Of a stretch of DNA of 64,000 bases, positions 47,652 through 60,800 are shown piece after piece. The stretch is from Lingula anatina (lineage: Eukaryota; Brachiopoda; Lingulata; Lingulida; Lingulidae), in contig NW_019775445.1 in the NCBI RefSeq assembly GCF_001039355.2, positions 308,062-372,061 of the forward strand, read 5' to 3'. Position 1 is the stretch's first letter. Every line of letters starts with the position of its first letter. A program made the translations under genes and the position numbers. The notes below the pieces were generated by a model that was not told the origin of the DNA, searched no databases, and saw only the letters and a program-made list of their open reading frames with translations.

Positions 47652-48143
47652 GTAAAATATTTCATTCTTTCAGCATTCTATCTAGCATCAGGATATATAC
47701 CTTCTGTCACAATTTTTGTCTCCGTTCTTATTAACCTTACTGATTGACAGTTCTGATTACCAAATTGATTAAAATTTTCATTACAGTATATATTATATTA
47801 GTGTTGNTAATATAATATAATATAATATAATATATATATATACTGTATATTTTTTATTTCTTTTCTCATTTTTACATTCAAGAGGGATTGCAAAACATTC
47901 TCAGTAAGTGATGTCTATTAATCATATAATGTCAAAAGTGTGTCATGAAAAAATATTTGTAAAACAACAAACAAAAAATGTGAGTAAAAACAAGAAAAAG
48001 TAAAAATTTCAGTTAAAGGGAATACTAGATGTGGATAAAACTAAATATTTCACGACTGTTTTAAACTGGTCCTCAACATTACAAATTGGAGACAGCATGC
48101 TTCTGTTTTCAATCACATGAAAAATGGGATGTTTATACCTTAC

Positions 48144-49174
48144 CAGTCTTTTAGCTTCTGTTCCATTTTTCACTCTCGTTGGATGCTTTGAAAGTACTGA
48201 TGCAGCTTTTCGATAAGCATTAAACTTATGCATCTGCCTTGTAACATTTTTCTCATAGTCAGCAAGCTCTGTAAAATGTAACTTAAATTACAAAAAAAAA
48301 AGGGCATTGTTCCCATGATGATTGATTTTTAATGTGAGGCCTATTTCATTTATTTACACCAATATAAATATTCCATGTATATGACATATAATCAGCCAAA
48401 AGGTTAACTGAATTCAATATGTAGCCACACTGATCAGATGGAGTAATCCCATTCATTTATCCATTACACTAACCAAACTTGTGGATATGAGTGGTCCAGA
48501 CTCGACTCTTAAGATACAAAATAGGATTGACAGCCTGAATATGGGGCTATTCAGAATAGAAGATTCGAGTATCATCTAGTCCAAGGCTCAAATATGGCGG
48601 ACCTTACATGAAAGGAAGATCGCTTAATCCTGTAATGGACTCTCTGCCTCTCACATTGCCTCCCCATGCATCTGGTCGAATGGAGTCAACATTTAATTAC
48701 TGTGCCCCTGCAGGGTCGACGTGTGGGTAGGCATGTAAAATGCAGAGAGACTATTAAAGGATTAAGTGGACTTCCTTACATGTAGGTCCGCTATATTTAA
48801 GCCGTGGACCAGTTAGCACTCGGATCTTCTCATTCTGAATGGGGCCTAAGAGTTACTAAAAAATTCCCGTTCATAACATAAAAAGTGATCTTAATTTTCA
48901 ATTTCATATTTATATGCATGTTTTAATTTATTCTTCCTATCTTTGTACTAAATGTAAATGCACACTTTGAGGATCATTTTGGATTTTCTAAAATGTACAA
49001 GTATAATTGCTGGATCTCCACTTATAATTTTATCATTATCATTTTCGATACAGATTAAAGGCTTAGTCTATAGTAAGTTTTACGTAAATTGGTGGACTAT
49101 TCTATACCTAGCAATACTTCACATAAATCAGCATTTGGGTTTTCATCTGATGGACCGGCTTTTCTCTTTCCCAT
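48144..49174 (-). CDS. POLB: POLB exons 2 and 1, second assembled copy (C2)
   Basis: Exon 2 (48268-48144) and exon 1 (49174-49108) repeat the POLB 5' end of 39337-40363 with identical lengths and phases and apparently identical protein ([20 protein letters not shown], then [20 protein letters not shown]). No exon 3 follows: below 47807 the sequence is GFAT intron of the other copy. It is the second allele, not an additional gene. The copy ends in the same TA-rich tract that ends copy C1. Confidence 0.92.
48541..48847. mobile_element. Foldback MITE, family 2 (allelic copy in C2)
   Basis: Same insertion as 39733-40038 at the same intron position on the other haplotype copy; both ends are intact. 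Confidence 0.75.
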
Positions 49175-49551
49175 TATTTCAAAAATGTAGTAAAACACTG
49201 GAAATGCAGCAACCGGTTGAACTAGATGTAAACAAAGCAGGCTGCGGCATGAAAGTAGACGCAGAACTGGGTCAAATTGTCCCATAATCCTTTGCGGCAC
49301 GCCTGAATCGATTTCATAAAAATAATTTTAGTTAAATTTTACTATTTGAGGGCTGAAACAGTAGATATTAACCATCAATCGAATAATTAAGGATACCTTA
49401 CTTTTTATTAAAATCAGATTGTTTGCTGGAAGGCGTGGCTTTCATCAACCGGAAGTAAAATCTGAGGTCAGAGGTCACTGTGTATATACAAAAGGACGTG
49501 GCATAGCTATTTACCACACTTGGGCTGTCTTAAACCGAAGTGACAGAGAAG
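49175..49551. promoter_or_regulatory. POLB-GFAT bidirectional promoter (copy C2)
   Basis: Allelic partner of the interval at 40364-40749, 377 bp long. The ETS-like ACCGGAAGT at 49448-49456 and the TATATACA stretch are kept. A short extra GATA-type repeat present in C1 (GATAGATAGATA at about 40411) is missing here. Confidence 0.6.
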
Positions 49552-51789
49552 ATGTGTGGTAAGTATGTGGGACGATGTTCAGAGTATTACGAGGCGTAGC
49601 AGATCAGTGGTATATACGACAGGATAAGCTTTGACCAGATATATTTTCCACATTCACTGACGTAGAGTAAGCATCCATTAGCTTTTGGTTATTCGATTGC
49701 CTGGTAGTGGTAAATGCGATCGAATTGTTGTCACTAAGATAAACACGCATGAAGTTGAAAACGAAACGAAATGATGCAGACCTGTGTATTTCTCGGAGCA
49801 GTTGATATCGTCAGTGGTGATGTCTACGTGAAATATAAACGTTAAATGTACAGGGAACAGAATTATTTATTGTAGAAACAACATTTAATTCGATATTAAT
49901 GAGTTTTTAATGAACACGGATATGAGGCAACTTCCCTGTATTAAGCAATGATCTTGGTAAACAGTTATGCAGAAAGCATTTGATAATATCTTTTAAAGAG
50001 ACAAGTCAGAAAGTTGGGATTGCCCCATTGCTTCTAAGACTTGCCAAAATCATATTTCAGCATGAAAAGATGTAATTTAGTAAGAGAGAAAATACAGCGA
50101 TTTCTTATTGAAAGGGTTCGAGTCCTTTTGACTGCCAGTCACTGGATAAGGTCTCTCTTCTTGAAATCATAAATAGTTTTTCTTCTTCTTCTTTTTCTTC
50201 TTCTTCTTCGTCTTAATATTATTTATAATTATTTAATTTCAGTAGTTTTAATTTCATATTTGTAGCTCTTGAAAAATAAAATTTTTACATTTTTGACATA
50301 TTCATGCCTTTTAAATTATGAATTAAGAAATTAAAATCCTCAAATGTGAGATAAATGATTTTTGAACTTGCAGTTAATCAAGTTCAGATTTTATTTAATC
50401 TTGCTACTTTACAACATAAGACATTAAAACAGATACCTGCCAGAGTGAAAAGCAGACCTTGATAAACTTTTAACAAAAAGTAATCTTCATGTTAAATATA
50501 TTCAGGTAGATGCCTTCACTTAGCAAGGATGTGAATAGAAAATACCTAATGAAATCTGCTAATGTGTCACATTGTAAATGTTAATAGGCTTACAGGCGAT
50601 TATGATGTGCATATGGTCTTAGCAAACTGCCGTGAAGTAAACTTCTTATAAAATAGTGCTGTTTTGATTGTGAAATTTTGTTATTTGCATCCATGCACTA
50701 GCTGTATATGAGAGGTGTTAAGTAATGTCTGTACTTAGTGTCCACACATTCTTGATAGGGGGTTGTTTTCAAGCTGTCCCAGATTTAAATTAATCCACTG
50801 TTCTATTTGCCTTATTTAAGATCTGTCACATTTGTATGTGGTCAGTAAAGAAAATAATACCTTTATATTGTTAAACTTAAATAAGGTGAGCAGTGTGCTA
50901 TGTATACCTATGTTCATGTCCACCGTACTCCTACTGTCTGCTACTCAAATTATATGCCAGACAAGTGGCTTTTGTATTGGAAGAAGCTAGCTCAATGGCC
51001 CAAAGTCAGTGTTCATGACGACAACCATTAAGTAGGCTCATCAGGGGACTTAACAGACAGATTCATCACTCTGCCTAGGTTAGGCTGTTAATCAGTGGTC
51101 TCATCTTATCATGGGGTTGTGAACATAACCCCTAATCAAGGTTTTACTCGTGTATTAGGAACAGTTGAGGACAACTTTGATAATTTTAGTTATGTGTATC
51201 AGGGAAGGATGGTTGTAAGTGCCCTCATGTTTCTTCTTTTAAAGATGGGTTCACTCTAGCATAGAAAATTTTAGCTAAATGCTTAATATATATCCTAATT
51301 TGGTTTAAGACAGTTAAAACTGATTTCAAAAATTGCTTTTTATCTCATTTAAGCACATTCACTGAAATCTGATGCCCATCAAAAAGTTTCCCCCTTGATA
51401 TTAAAGTACAGAAATCTGTTTAGATAACATGTGCGACAATCTCTGTATGTAGCACATGTGAGAGCAAGAGGGTCTAGCCCAGTCATTTTGTCTACAATAT
51501 GCAAAGAGATGCGCACCTTTCCCAGGTGTCATGTTGTCTCCATGGCAATAAATGGCTTGCTGCATGAAATGGGCTGTCTGCTAATTTGCCGTCTTGGCAG
51601 TCTTTTCATCTGTTTAGGATGGAAATTTCAAGATATCCTTTATCACATGCAATTAATTATGTACATAGTATAATAAGTGTATGTGTTGCATCAGTTACTT
51701 CTTTTAAAATTGTGTACTAGTAGTTGCAATCTTTCCTGTAAGGAAATGTTGGATAATAACCCTAGCAAGTTCTTTTTGAACTTGATGCC

Positions 51790-51835
<46 letters not shown>

Positions 51836-54800
51836 AAGCTGTTAACATTCTCTCACTGTGATTCCACACAATGAAGAACTTCACCTCTGTCTACCTTATT
51901 TATCTATTTAATGGCTGCTCAACCAGTAAAAACTTCTGATTTTGCTCCTCCATCTCATTTTGGTAACGTTTTTATTTTACTGACAATGTTTAAGGGGCCC
52001 ATTTAAAACAGTGGACTAACAGATCCACTGATCAAATATGGCGACCCACTAAAAAGCTTGATGCTGAATAGATTTCCTGCGGGGATTACGCAACAAGCAT
52101 TCAAGTGGGTTGGTCATATTTGACCTGCGGATCCGTTAGTCCCCTGTTCTGAATGAGGCCTAAGTTGAATTTCTTAGAAAGCCAGCTGCCATTTCACAAG
52201 TTTGCAACTTTTCTTTTACCAGATGCCCAAAGTAATTTTCTCACCTCAATTATTGTTGTAAGTCGGGTAAAAAGACACCTTATAATTCTGTGTTGAATGG
52301 CAATTTTGGAAGAGCCATCTTTTCAATTCCTTCCTCCTTAATTTAAGAGCAGAAACGTAATTATTGTGCAAAAGAATGCAATGATTGCTTGAGGGCTGGG
52401 CTGTCACCAATAAATCTCTAATGATTATAGTTTCTAACACAGGTGTTTAAGAAGCCACATATTACCTTTTCTTCCTTCAGCTTTCTTTGAACAACACTCA
52501 CATGTCAGCTTATTCATTCCTGTGTTGTATAATATAATAGAATTACTGTCTGCACGAGGATTCTGGCTCTTGCCTTACTTTTTGATTATGTAGCTTCCAT
52601 AGGACCTTGTAAATGATGGCCCTAAGGATGTCTCATTACTCCAACTTTTAATTATATAACTTTTAATATCCTTGCCAAAGAGTTTTTGCCTACATGTATG
52701 TTTGTTTGTCAGTAAACAGTCTATGGAAGGATGGATTTTGTTAAAATTTTTAAGATGGGCCTGAAATAGGTTACATTAAGATTTTGATGGTGATTAATTA
52801 ATGATAAATAAATAATTGTGAAAATTGATCTGTCTTGGCAGAGGTCTGTGCTCTATGAGTGTTTTTCTAGTTTTATGTGGTTTGTGTCTCAGTTAGCCAA
52901 TACACAGTTGTTATCTTAAAATATAGATTTGTTGATGAAATTGAGTAAGAATCTTGTGATTCCAATTACTGTCAACTCTAAAAGTTTTTGGAAAAAAGAA
53001 CAAAAAGGTGAGACCACAAGTTGTCAGGTTAAAGTTCACAAATCAGTGGCAGTTGTAAATACTTAGGTAAAGAAAATTAAGAAAAAGCTGAGAAGATTAA
53101 GAAGTAACAGAATGCACAGTTATTCCGTTTCACCTGATAAGTTTCTTTAAGACCTGGCAGTGGCTTGGTCTTAGAACTGTTTATGTGTTTATGCTTCCTT
53201 GACACCACCACAATTGAACACCACAATTCCTGTAGGCTGTAGCATTTAATTCACATAAAATTGTATAACAAATGAAGTACTAGTAGGTACAAAGCTGAAT
53301 ACAAATTCTTTCCTTATAAAGAATGAGCTTCCAAAAATAGCATATGCAGTGCAATTTGCTTGAAAAAATGCAGACAAATGGTCCCTTTAAGTTTCAAGTA
53401 GATAGTGAATTTGCAGTTGACCAGGTAGAAAATCGCAAAACAGACATGCTTAATGGGTATTTAATCGACTTGTGTTCCTGAGTTGGGTACTAAAACTTAG
53501 CAAAAACTGTTCAACCCTATTGCCTATTACTGCCAACAAATTTTACTAGTGCCTGCTTTAGCATTGGACAACTTTCATTCGAGTTTTTGAAAATTTTCTT
53601 CTGATTCATAAGCAGGGGACATCCTCATGATGTCCACTCATGCTTCAGTTCTGCTTTCAAAAATTTCAAAATTCATGACTCATGTACAGTGATTCTAAGA
53701 ACTGTTCTATGTCATTTACAACATTAAAGATGATATTCTTTGCCAGTCGTAGAAACGAGTTAATGTTTTTAGCCCTTTAAAAAGATATACATTGGGGATA
53801 GAGAGTAATTTTATTCCCTCTGTTATGTCATTCAACACCTGTATCCCGTTGCTGGAGATAGGGGCACATGGGTAACTTGTGCAAAATTGAATACACACTT
53901 TTTGTTTTTAAAGTCCCAATGCCATTTGGAATGTCATTTGCTCCTCTTTCCAAGTCTGTTATTCCATTACCATTATAGAACAATTCACAGTAGTAATTTT
54001 TAATCTTCTATAGTAACTAAATATGATAAATGGGACTTTCTTTATTTATAAAAGGAGGGTATTGTTTGGATTACTTATTGAGAAGATAAAAAGCATTCTG
54101 TTGATACTCACACTGTTGTTCAATTTTAACATCACACAGGAAAAAAAGTAGCATCTGAATGAAAGTACCTAGCTGTTTTTGTGTGCAGTATTTGATATTG
54201 CATGTCAACGTGAAATACACTTCTGTCTAATAAGTCCTAAGTAACTAAACTTGATATGTATTGTGCCATTGTCTTTGCAGATCTGTCACATCTTCCATTT
54301 ATCTCCTCTGAAGTTATTCTACCCAGAACAACTGCCTTTTGATTATATTTTAGTAACCTGTCATAATCACATAGGTATTAGCTCCTAGGCCATTATTTAA
54401 CAGATATATATCTTCTTATCTCTTGAGTAGCCTGTAACTTGGGTTGTTTAAATTTTGAGTTACGGCATCCGTTTTATTACCCTGTTATTTTCACTGTTGT
54501 TATCTCCCTTAATCAAATATTCATTTTCTACTCCCACATTTTCATTGCAGTTCTAGATCTAAGTATATGTATGTAAAGACAGTTCTTAATGAATGTAACT
54601 CACAGATTCTGGACCCTTGAAAAAATGTTTTATCACATCAAACTCACAAAGCATTTTTTACCACTAGTAATGGTCAATTATCTAATACATATTAACATAA
54701 AGCCTTCTATCACATCAAAAATATTTTAAATAAATGAATTCAAAATTTTACATTTAAAATTTCTGTTAGTGCTTTTATCATTAACTTGGCTTGTAATTGC

Positions 54801-57800
54801 TATAGAATGGTAGTTTATATTTCCATTGAAAAAACCTTAATTGATGAATTCAAATTTAAGTGTTGGTGGCTGTAAATAACATTCCAGTAACATCCAGGAT
54901 ATCAGTGTTTGATTAACATGATTTGGCTGTTGGTTTAGTTTGCCCTACCTAATAAATACTTCTCGATATTGTTTGCTGGTATTATATATTAAGTACTTTG
55001 TATGTAATGACTGTGCTATAACTTACCTATCCACTGGAAACTTCTGTAGACATAGGGAAAAAGGGATTCAGATCTGACGTTAATGCCATATTTATTTCTA
55101 GAGCTATAAATCTAGGACAGACTTGTTCCTGAATTGTAGGAAGTAGCTCTTGAATTTGTTATCATGCCATTTCCAAAATTTGGGTGCATTTCTGACAACG
55201 CCTGTATGTTTTGGAACATTTTTTAGTTTTAGATGTTTGGTTTATAAACTACACATATAATGAACTTAGATCATCAGCAATTTGCTCTACATTCCAAGTT
55301 CTAAAAGCCATATATAAGTGTCTTCCTCTTGCACAGAAACTAATACAACTAAAACTTCACGCAGCAGGCTTGTAAAATAATGTGTCTGGTACGAGATTCC
55401 TGAATGACAAAGATAGAATCCCTCGGTTAGATAAATGCATCCTTGCACTTTGTCTGTTTTATTTCCATTAAGTGCTTGAATATGTAGTCAAAGTCAGATT
55501 TAATCATTGCATCTGAGATAATTTTGAGGTATAATATTATATAATCTACATTTAATGTTATCTTATAGTTATTTTTCAAAATTTATTCAGGAATCTTTGC
55601 CTACCTGAACTACCTTGTGCCGGCCAAGAGAGAGGAGATCCTGAGGATCCTGATCAAGGGACTTCAGAGATTGGAATACAGGGGATATGATTCAGCAGGT
55701 CAGTGGATTTGAAATGGCAATTCGTGGGTATAAAATGACAAAGGATATTGCTAGTATCTATTACAATTTTCAGTACTTTCTTGACCTGCATAAGTATTCT
55801 AAACTCACCAACTGTATTGTTCTGCCCCACCCCCCTTCAAATCTAATTCATGGATTCTAAAAAAGGTAACTGTATTTTTTATTTAAAGTTCATTTTGCCT
55901 TTGTGTAATGGAATTTATGCATGGATGTAAACACTCTAAGTGTGTTGACTTAAAAACATCAGTCTCTTGTATTTACAGGTGTTGCTATTGATAGCAGCAA
56001 CAATGCTGAAGATTCTGTTTCTGACATTGCCATCATCAAGAAACGTGGCAAGGTGAAGGCACTGGAAGAAGAAATTGCTGGTAAAATATTTCATTCTTTC
56101 AGCATTCTATCTAGCATCAGGATATATACCTTCTGTCACAATTTTTGTCTTTGTTTTTATTAACCTTACTGATTGACAGTTCTGATTACCAAACTGATTG
56201 AAATTTTCATTACAGTTTATATTATATTAGTAATGTTATTTTATCTCTATAGCTTCTACCCAAAGTTTGGATTTTGACCGTGAATTTAACTGCCATATTG
56301 GAATTGCTCATACTCGCTGGGCTACTCATGGAGAACCCAGTGCTTGCAACAGTCATCCACAAAGATCTGATCCCAATAATGGTATGTTAATATAGATTTC
56401 ACTATTTCTCTCACTAAAGTGACTTTCTAAAGGTCTGAATATGGTTAATTATTTTTGCGAATTGGAGTTTTGTGTAGCTATAACTATGAGAATAGTTTAT
56501 GCAGAAATTGGTTGACAATATTGTTTTATTGGCATAGAAAAAAATAGAATAAGACCTAACTGGTATGCATAAGAATAAAATTTTAATGCTTATCACCAAT
56601 AATTATTTATTTTTGAGTGTCATATTTATTCTCATTTTTAGAATTTGTTGTTATCCACAATGGCATCATTACCAACTACAAGGACATCAAAACCTTCCTG
56701 GTAAGCCTATCTAATGAATTTAACTGAGGAAATATTTTGGTATCCCAGGTATACTTGTTTGTTTTAGCATTTAATGGTACCTGCAGAAGATAAAAAGAAG
56801 CATTTGACTTAGTTTTCTTTTCTTTTTTTTTTCCTGTTTTACAAATGGGTGACGTGATTAAATGCAGAAGTCTGTTTGTCCTGAAACTGAATTCTCCTTC
56901 ATATATTATTAAGTCTATAGGTTGAAAATATGAATTATAAGAGCATTTTTTACTGGATCATATATCAGAATGCAATTTTTATAGTGGAAATTATTTTGTT
57001 TTAAGACAATCTAGGCAATTTAATAAATATTAAGGGGTAAATATTGTACATAAGATAATATATCTTTGTGCCTGAGACAAGCACTGAGACTATTTGCCAA
57101 GCCAATATGAGAAATATCAAACCACTATTCAACCAATAAATGAACATTTCTCTTGTTCTTTCCATTGCAGGAAAAGAAAGGCCATGTGTTTGAGTCAGAG
57201 ACAGACACTGAGACTATTGCCAAGCTAATTAAACACATTTATGATACCAAGAATGAGGTGAACTTCAGACAGCTGGTAGAGGCGGTCATCCAACAGCTGG
57301 TATGTGTTCAGCTAATTGTAAAAAAAAAAAATACAATCTCACACAGCTAAGGGAAAATGACAAGCTTTTTTTAATCAAAGATATTTTGTTTCCATCGATT
57401 TGGACATTTCTTATATGTTTTGAAGCAATATAGGTCAGTTTTAACATCCTGGTTCATAACAGGTTCAATATTTATTGGTTCAAACCAGGAAGTTAAATAC
57501 ACTTTAAAATGCTGTAAGTCGATCAAAACTTTGATTAATGCAGTTTACGTGTGCTACAGTGCTCTCATTATTTTCAAAGGCTATTCAGAAGAAACAATAA
57601 ATCAATGGTTTTTCAACATGAAAGTAACCTTTATTATTATACCAGTTTTAACCCTTGTTTCACATCAGACATTCTTGTTAAAACTGGCTCAGTGATAATT
57701 CTTAGTGTATAGTTCTTAGTCATTTACCAAAAGTCTAGATCTTATTACACAGAATTAGCTGTGCTATTTTTGCATTTTAGATATTGATGGACCCAGAACA

Positions 57801-60800
57801 TCACTGTTTAATATTTATAATCCATTTGATAAATGATATCATTGTCTTGAGAATATTAATATGATTTCAATATTAATGACATGATTGAAAGAGGAATATT
57901 TCTGTGGAAATTATTTTGTTTCTACATACATTGCATTATTTGTTTGAGGGGAATTCATTTTTCTTTTTATTTATTTCTAGGAAGGGGCATTTTCCCTTGT
58001 CTTCAAAAGCAAGCATTTCCCTGGGGAGTGTGTTGCCACAAGGTAAGTACAGGCATGCAATGGGCTTGAGAATCAACTAAAAAACATTTCCTATAGTACA
58101 TGTCGTGGTTGGGTTTGTAGCACTTTTGAATCTCTTGGCTTAAAATGGTCTCCAAATGACTGTTAGTGAAAAATAAACATGGTACTTGGAAGAGTTGGTC
58201 ACAGGTGTAGTGCCAGAGTATAAGTTTTTACATTTCAGAGGTCGTTTATACCTCAAGGACACAAAGAGAATGCATCATTCTTTATTTGATACTTTGAGAT
58301 AATGTTTAGTCTTGGATATATATGTCTCATAAATGCCAACTTTACTTGTAAATAAAACCCATTGCAGGAGAGGCAGCCCGTTGCTTATTGGTGTTAAGAC
58401 CAGATATAAGTTATCTGCTGATCATTTCCCAGTGTGCTACAGCAAAGGTAAGAAGTGTGCATGAAACTTGGTGTATGTTAACAGCATAATGATATATTCA
58501 CAACTCTCCGTACATTTACAGTTGTTTTTATTTTTAAACACAACTGTATTCAATGTAATTGTGAATGTTAACTTTACAAGGATCTTATTTATTGATTATG
58601 ATAGTCAAAATCAACGGTAAGATGCATTGTAGGTATGCAACTAAATCCCTGCTAAACTACCCCCAGTTACAGGGATAATCTGCTCATTTTCACTTTCCGG
58701 TTGGTATAAATTGTTTACTTTCATTTAGAGTTGAAATTCAAGTTATAGCAGTAAAATGATGTAACATGGTTGGGATAGCACAATTATGCAATGGATATTT
58801 TTCACTTGTTGATATTTCTCAGATTGTATAACATGCTATCACATCATTATGCATAAAATATATCATTCGGAGCTGTTACAATAGAAACCAACAATCCTGC
58901 ATTCACTGTGTGACTTCCAATGAGATGGCTTCTTCCTATTATGTCACCTGCATATTTATATATTTGATGTTTTATCCTTTGCTTTTCCCCATATATCTAT
59001 CACAGTTCTTCTGGACTGTTCTTTTCCTTCCTACAGCTGATCATGACCACAGACCTAACTTGATTCCCACTACATCTGAACCACAAACCAGTGGTAAGAG
59101 TTTGTAGGGTCGGAACTTATATTATCTAACCTCCAGAATCCTTTCATATCTTGGGTTTTCTCCACCAGGCCTTGAACTCCCCATGGGAATTGTTATGCAT
59201 TTGGAACTCGTCATCCAAAATAATTAGAAGTTACAATTTGGCCATCTTGTACTTTGTTCTCGATGCTTTGATTTGAGTCATTAAGATCAAATTTTAAAAT
59301 CAAGTACTGATTTGAATTTAACTTGGCGTTCCAAATGCTCCGACATTGAATAATACCCCAATGGTCTATTATAACTAAGCTTTATTCTTGTATCATAAAT
59401 CTTTTAAAGCATAGCAATTTACAGCAGTCTTAATTATAAAATACAGCCAAATTGAGGTGGAGGCTTTTTTTTTTATTCTCATTTTCTGTTGCAATAAATC
59501 TTGTTTTCCATAGAAAAAAATAATTTAATAGCAATTTTACTGGTACCCACATCAGTATCGCAAATTGAGTTATTTAGAAGCAAATGCAGTTGGTTATTGC
59601 CATTTAAGTTTGTAAAGCACTAACTCAATAGTGGCTGTATTGATTTGTTTGATTAAAAAATCACACCATACTATATAACACACATAGGCATTTCTTTACC
59701 TTTGGTCCTTAATAATTCTATAAAATTGGGAAAGCATTGGGCCTAGATGTCATGTCCACATTTCTTTAAGTGGATAACAATTTGATTAACAGACCAACTT
59801 CCCTAAGATCTTATATTTTCTTTTTTCACAAACAAAAACTTTAAACTCACCTGAGATGCTCCGATTTATGTTGAACACCTTCATCAGTCAAATGCAAATA
59901 TAAGATCTTATAACACTTTACCAAACTTATTACAACGTGCTCACTTCTATAACTGTGATATATTGAAAAGGGTTTAATATCATTTTAAAGATATAAAAAA
60001 TGGCATGCTTACTTGAATTAAATAGCAGAATAGGATATAGGTTAGTTAGAAAATTGGTTTTGAGGGAATCGATGCGTTTTGCTGTGAAATTCAAAGTGAA
60101 TTAATTTAACAATTGAATACTTAGCGCATGTCATTCCTGAATGGCAAAATATGAATGGGGATATGGTGATTTTGTCAATTTTGCATAATATTTATATTAG
60201 TCTCTCATTTTACCTAGTTTAGAAGTCAATCTTATTCTCACGTTGCAAAATATTTATTGTTTCTGTCTATATTTATATGGTGAAGGGTAGAAGTTTTTAA
60301 ATATAATTCTGTTTAAAACTTCTCATGCCTGTTGATATGATTATATATTTAGAATATTGTTATATTTTGTATTCAAATTTATTATTATAAGCATTATTTG
60401 AACACATAAATGTTTTGCTTCGTCTTTTTAATAAGTAGTCGTGCATGTTGTAGTTATTCTATTTTTAGTGTAAAAAGCTCAGCAGTCCTTGTCTGTTTTA
60501 AAGATTGTTTCTCTTTAAAAGTTAACTTAGTTCTCATTTATAAGCATGCTCATCGTATGCTGTTTCTTTGTTTGTTAACCTGAATTATTTCTTGTTTTCC
60601 ATCTATTTCCCCTCTTGTGTTGCTGGTAGATAAAACTAATGAAAAGTCAAAAGGTATATCACCACTAACGTTTTCTACTTTTTTGTGAGTTCTTCTGCAT
60701 ATGTTTTATTATGTTGCTTATGTAGAACAAACCTGCCTTATTTAGTGCATTAATATAATAATTATCTGAAATTTGAAGGTGTGAATTTTTATGGTTTTTA

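Larger units (their letters stand above)
39012..47806. repeat. Duplicated block C, copy C1
   Basis: About 8.8 kb bounded on both sides by single N bases, in direct repeat with 47808-56231. Carries POLB exons 2-1, the divergent promoter and GFAT exons 1-3. Confidence 0.92.
47808..56231. repeat. Duplicated block C, copy C2
   Basis: About 8.4 kb partner of 39012-47806. It starts in the same TA-rich tract and is continuous with GFAT exon 4 onward. Compared with C1 it lacks a segment of about 350 bp, has a long GT microsatellite, and retains a MITE end lost from C1. Confidence 0.92.

Noticed and set aside
48144-49174. Second POLB gene or processed pseudogene
   Set aside because: It retains introns and the divergent promoter and stops at the assembly joins, so it is the second allele.
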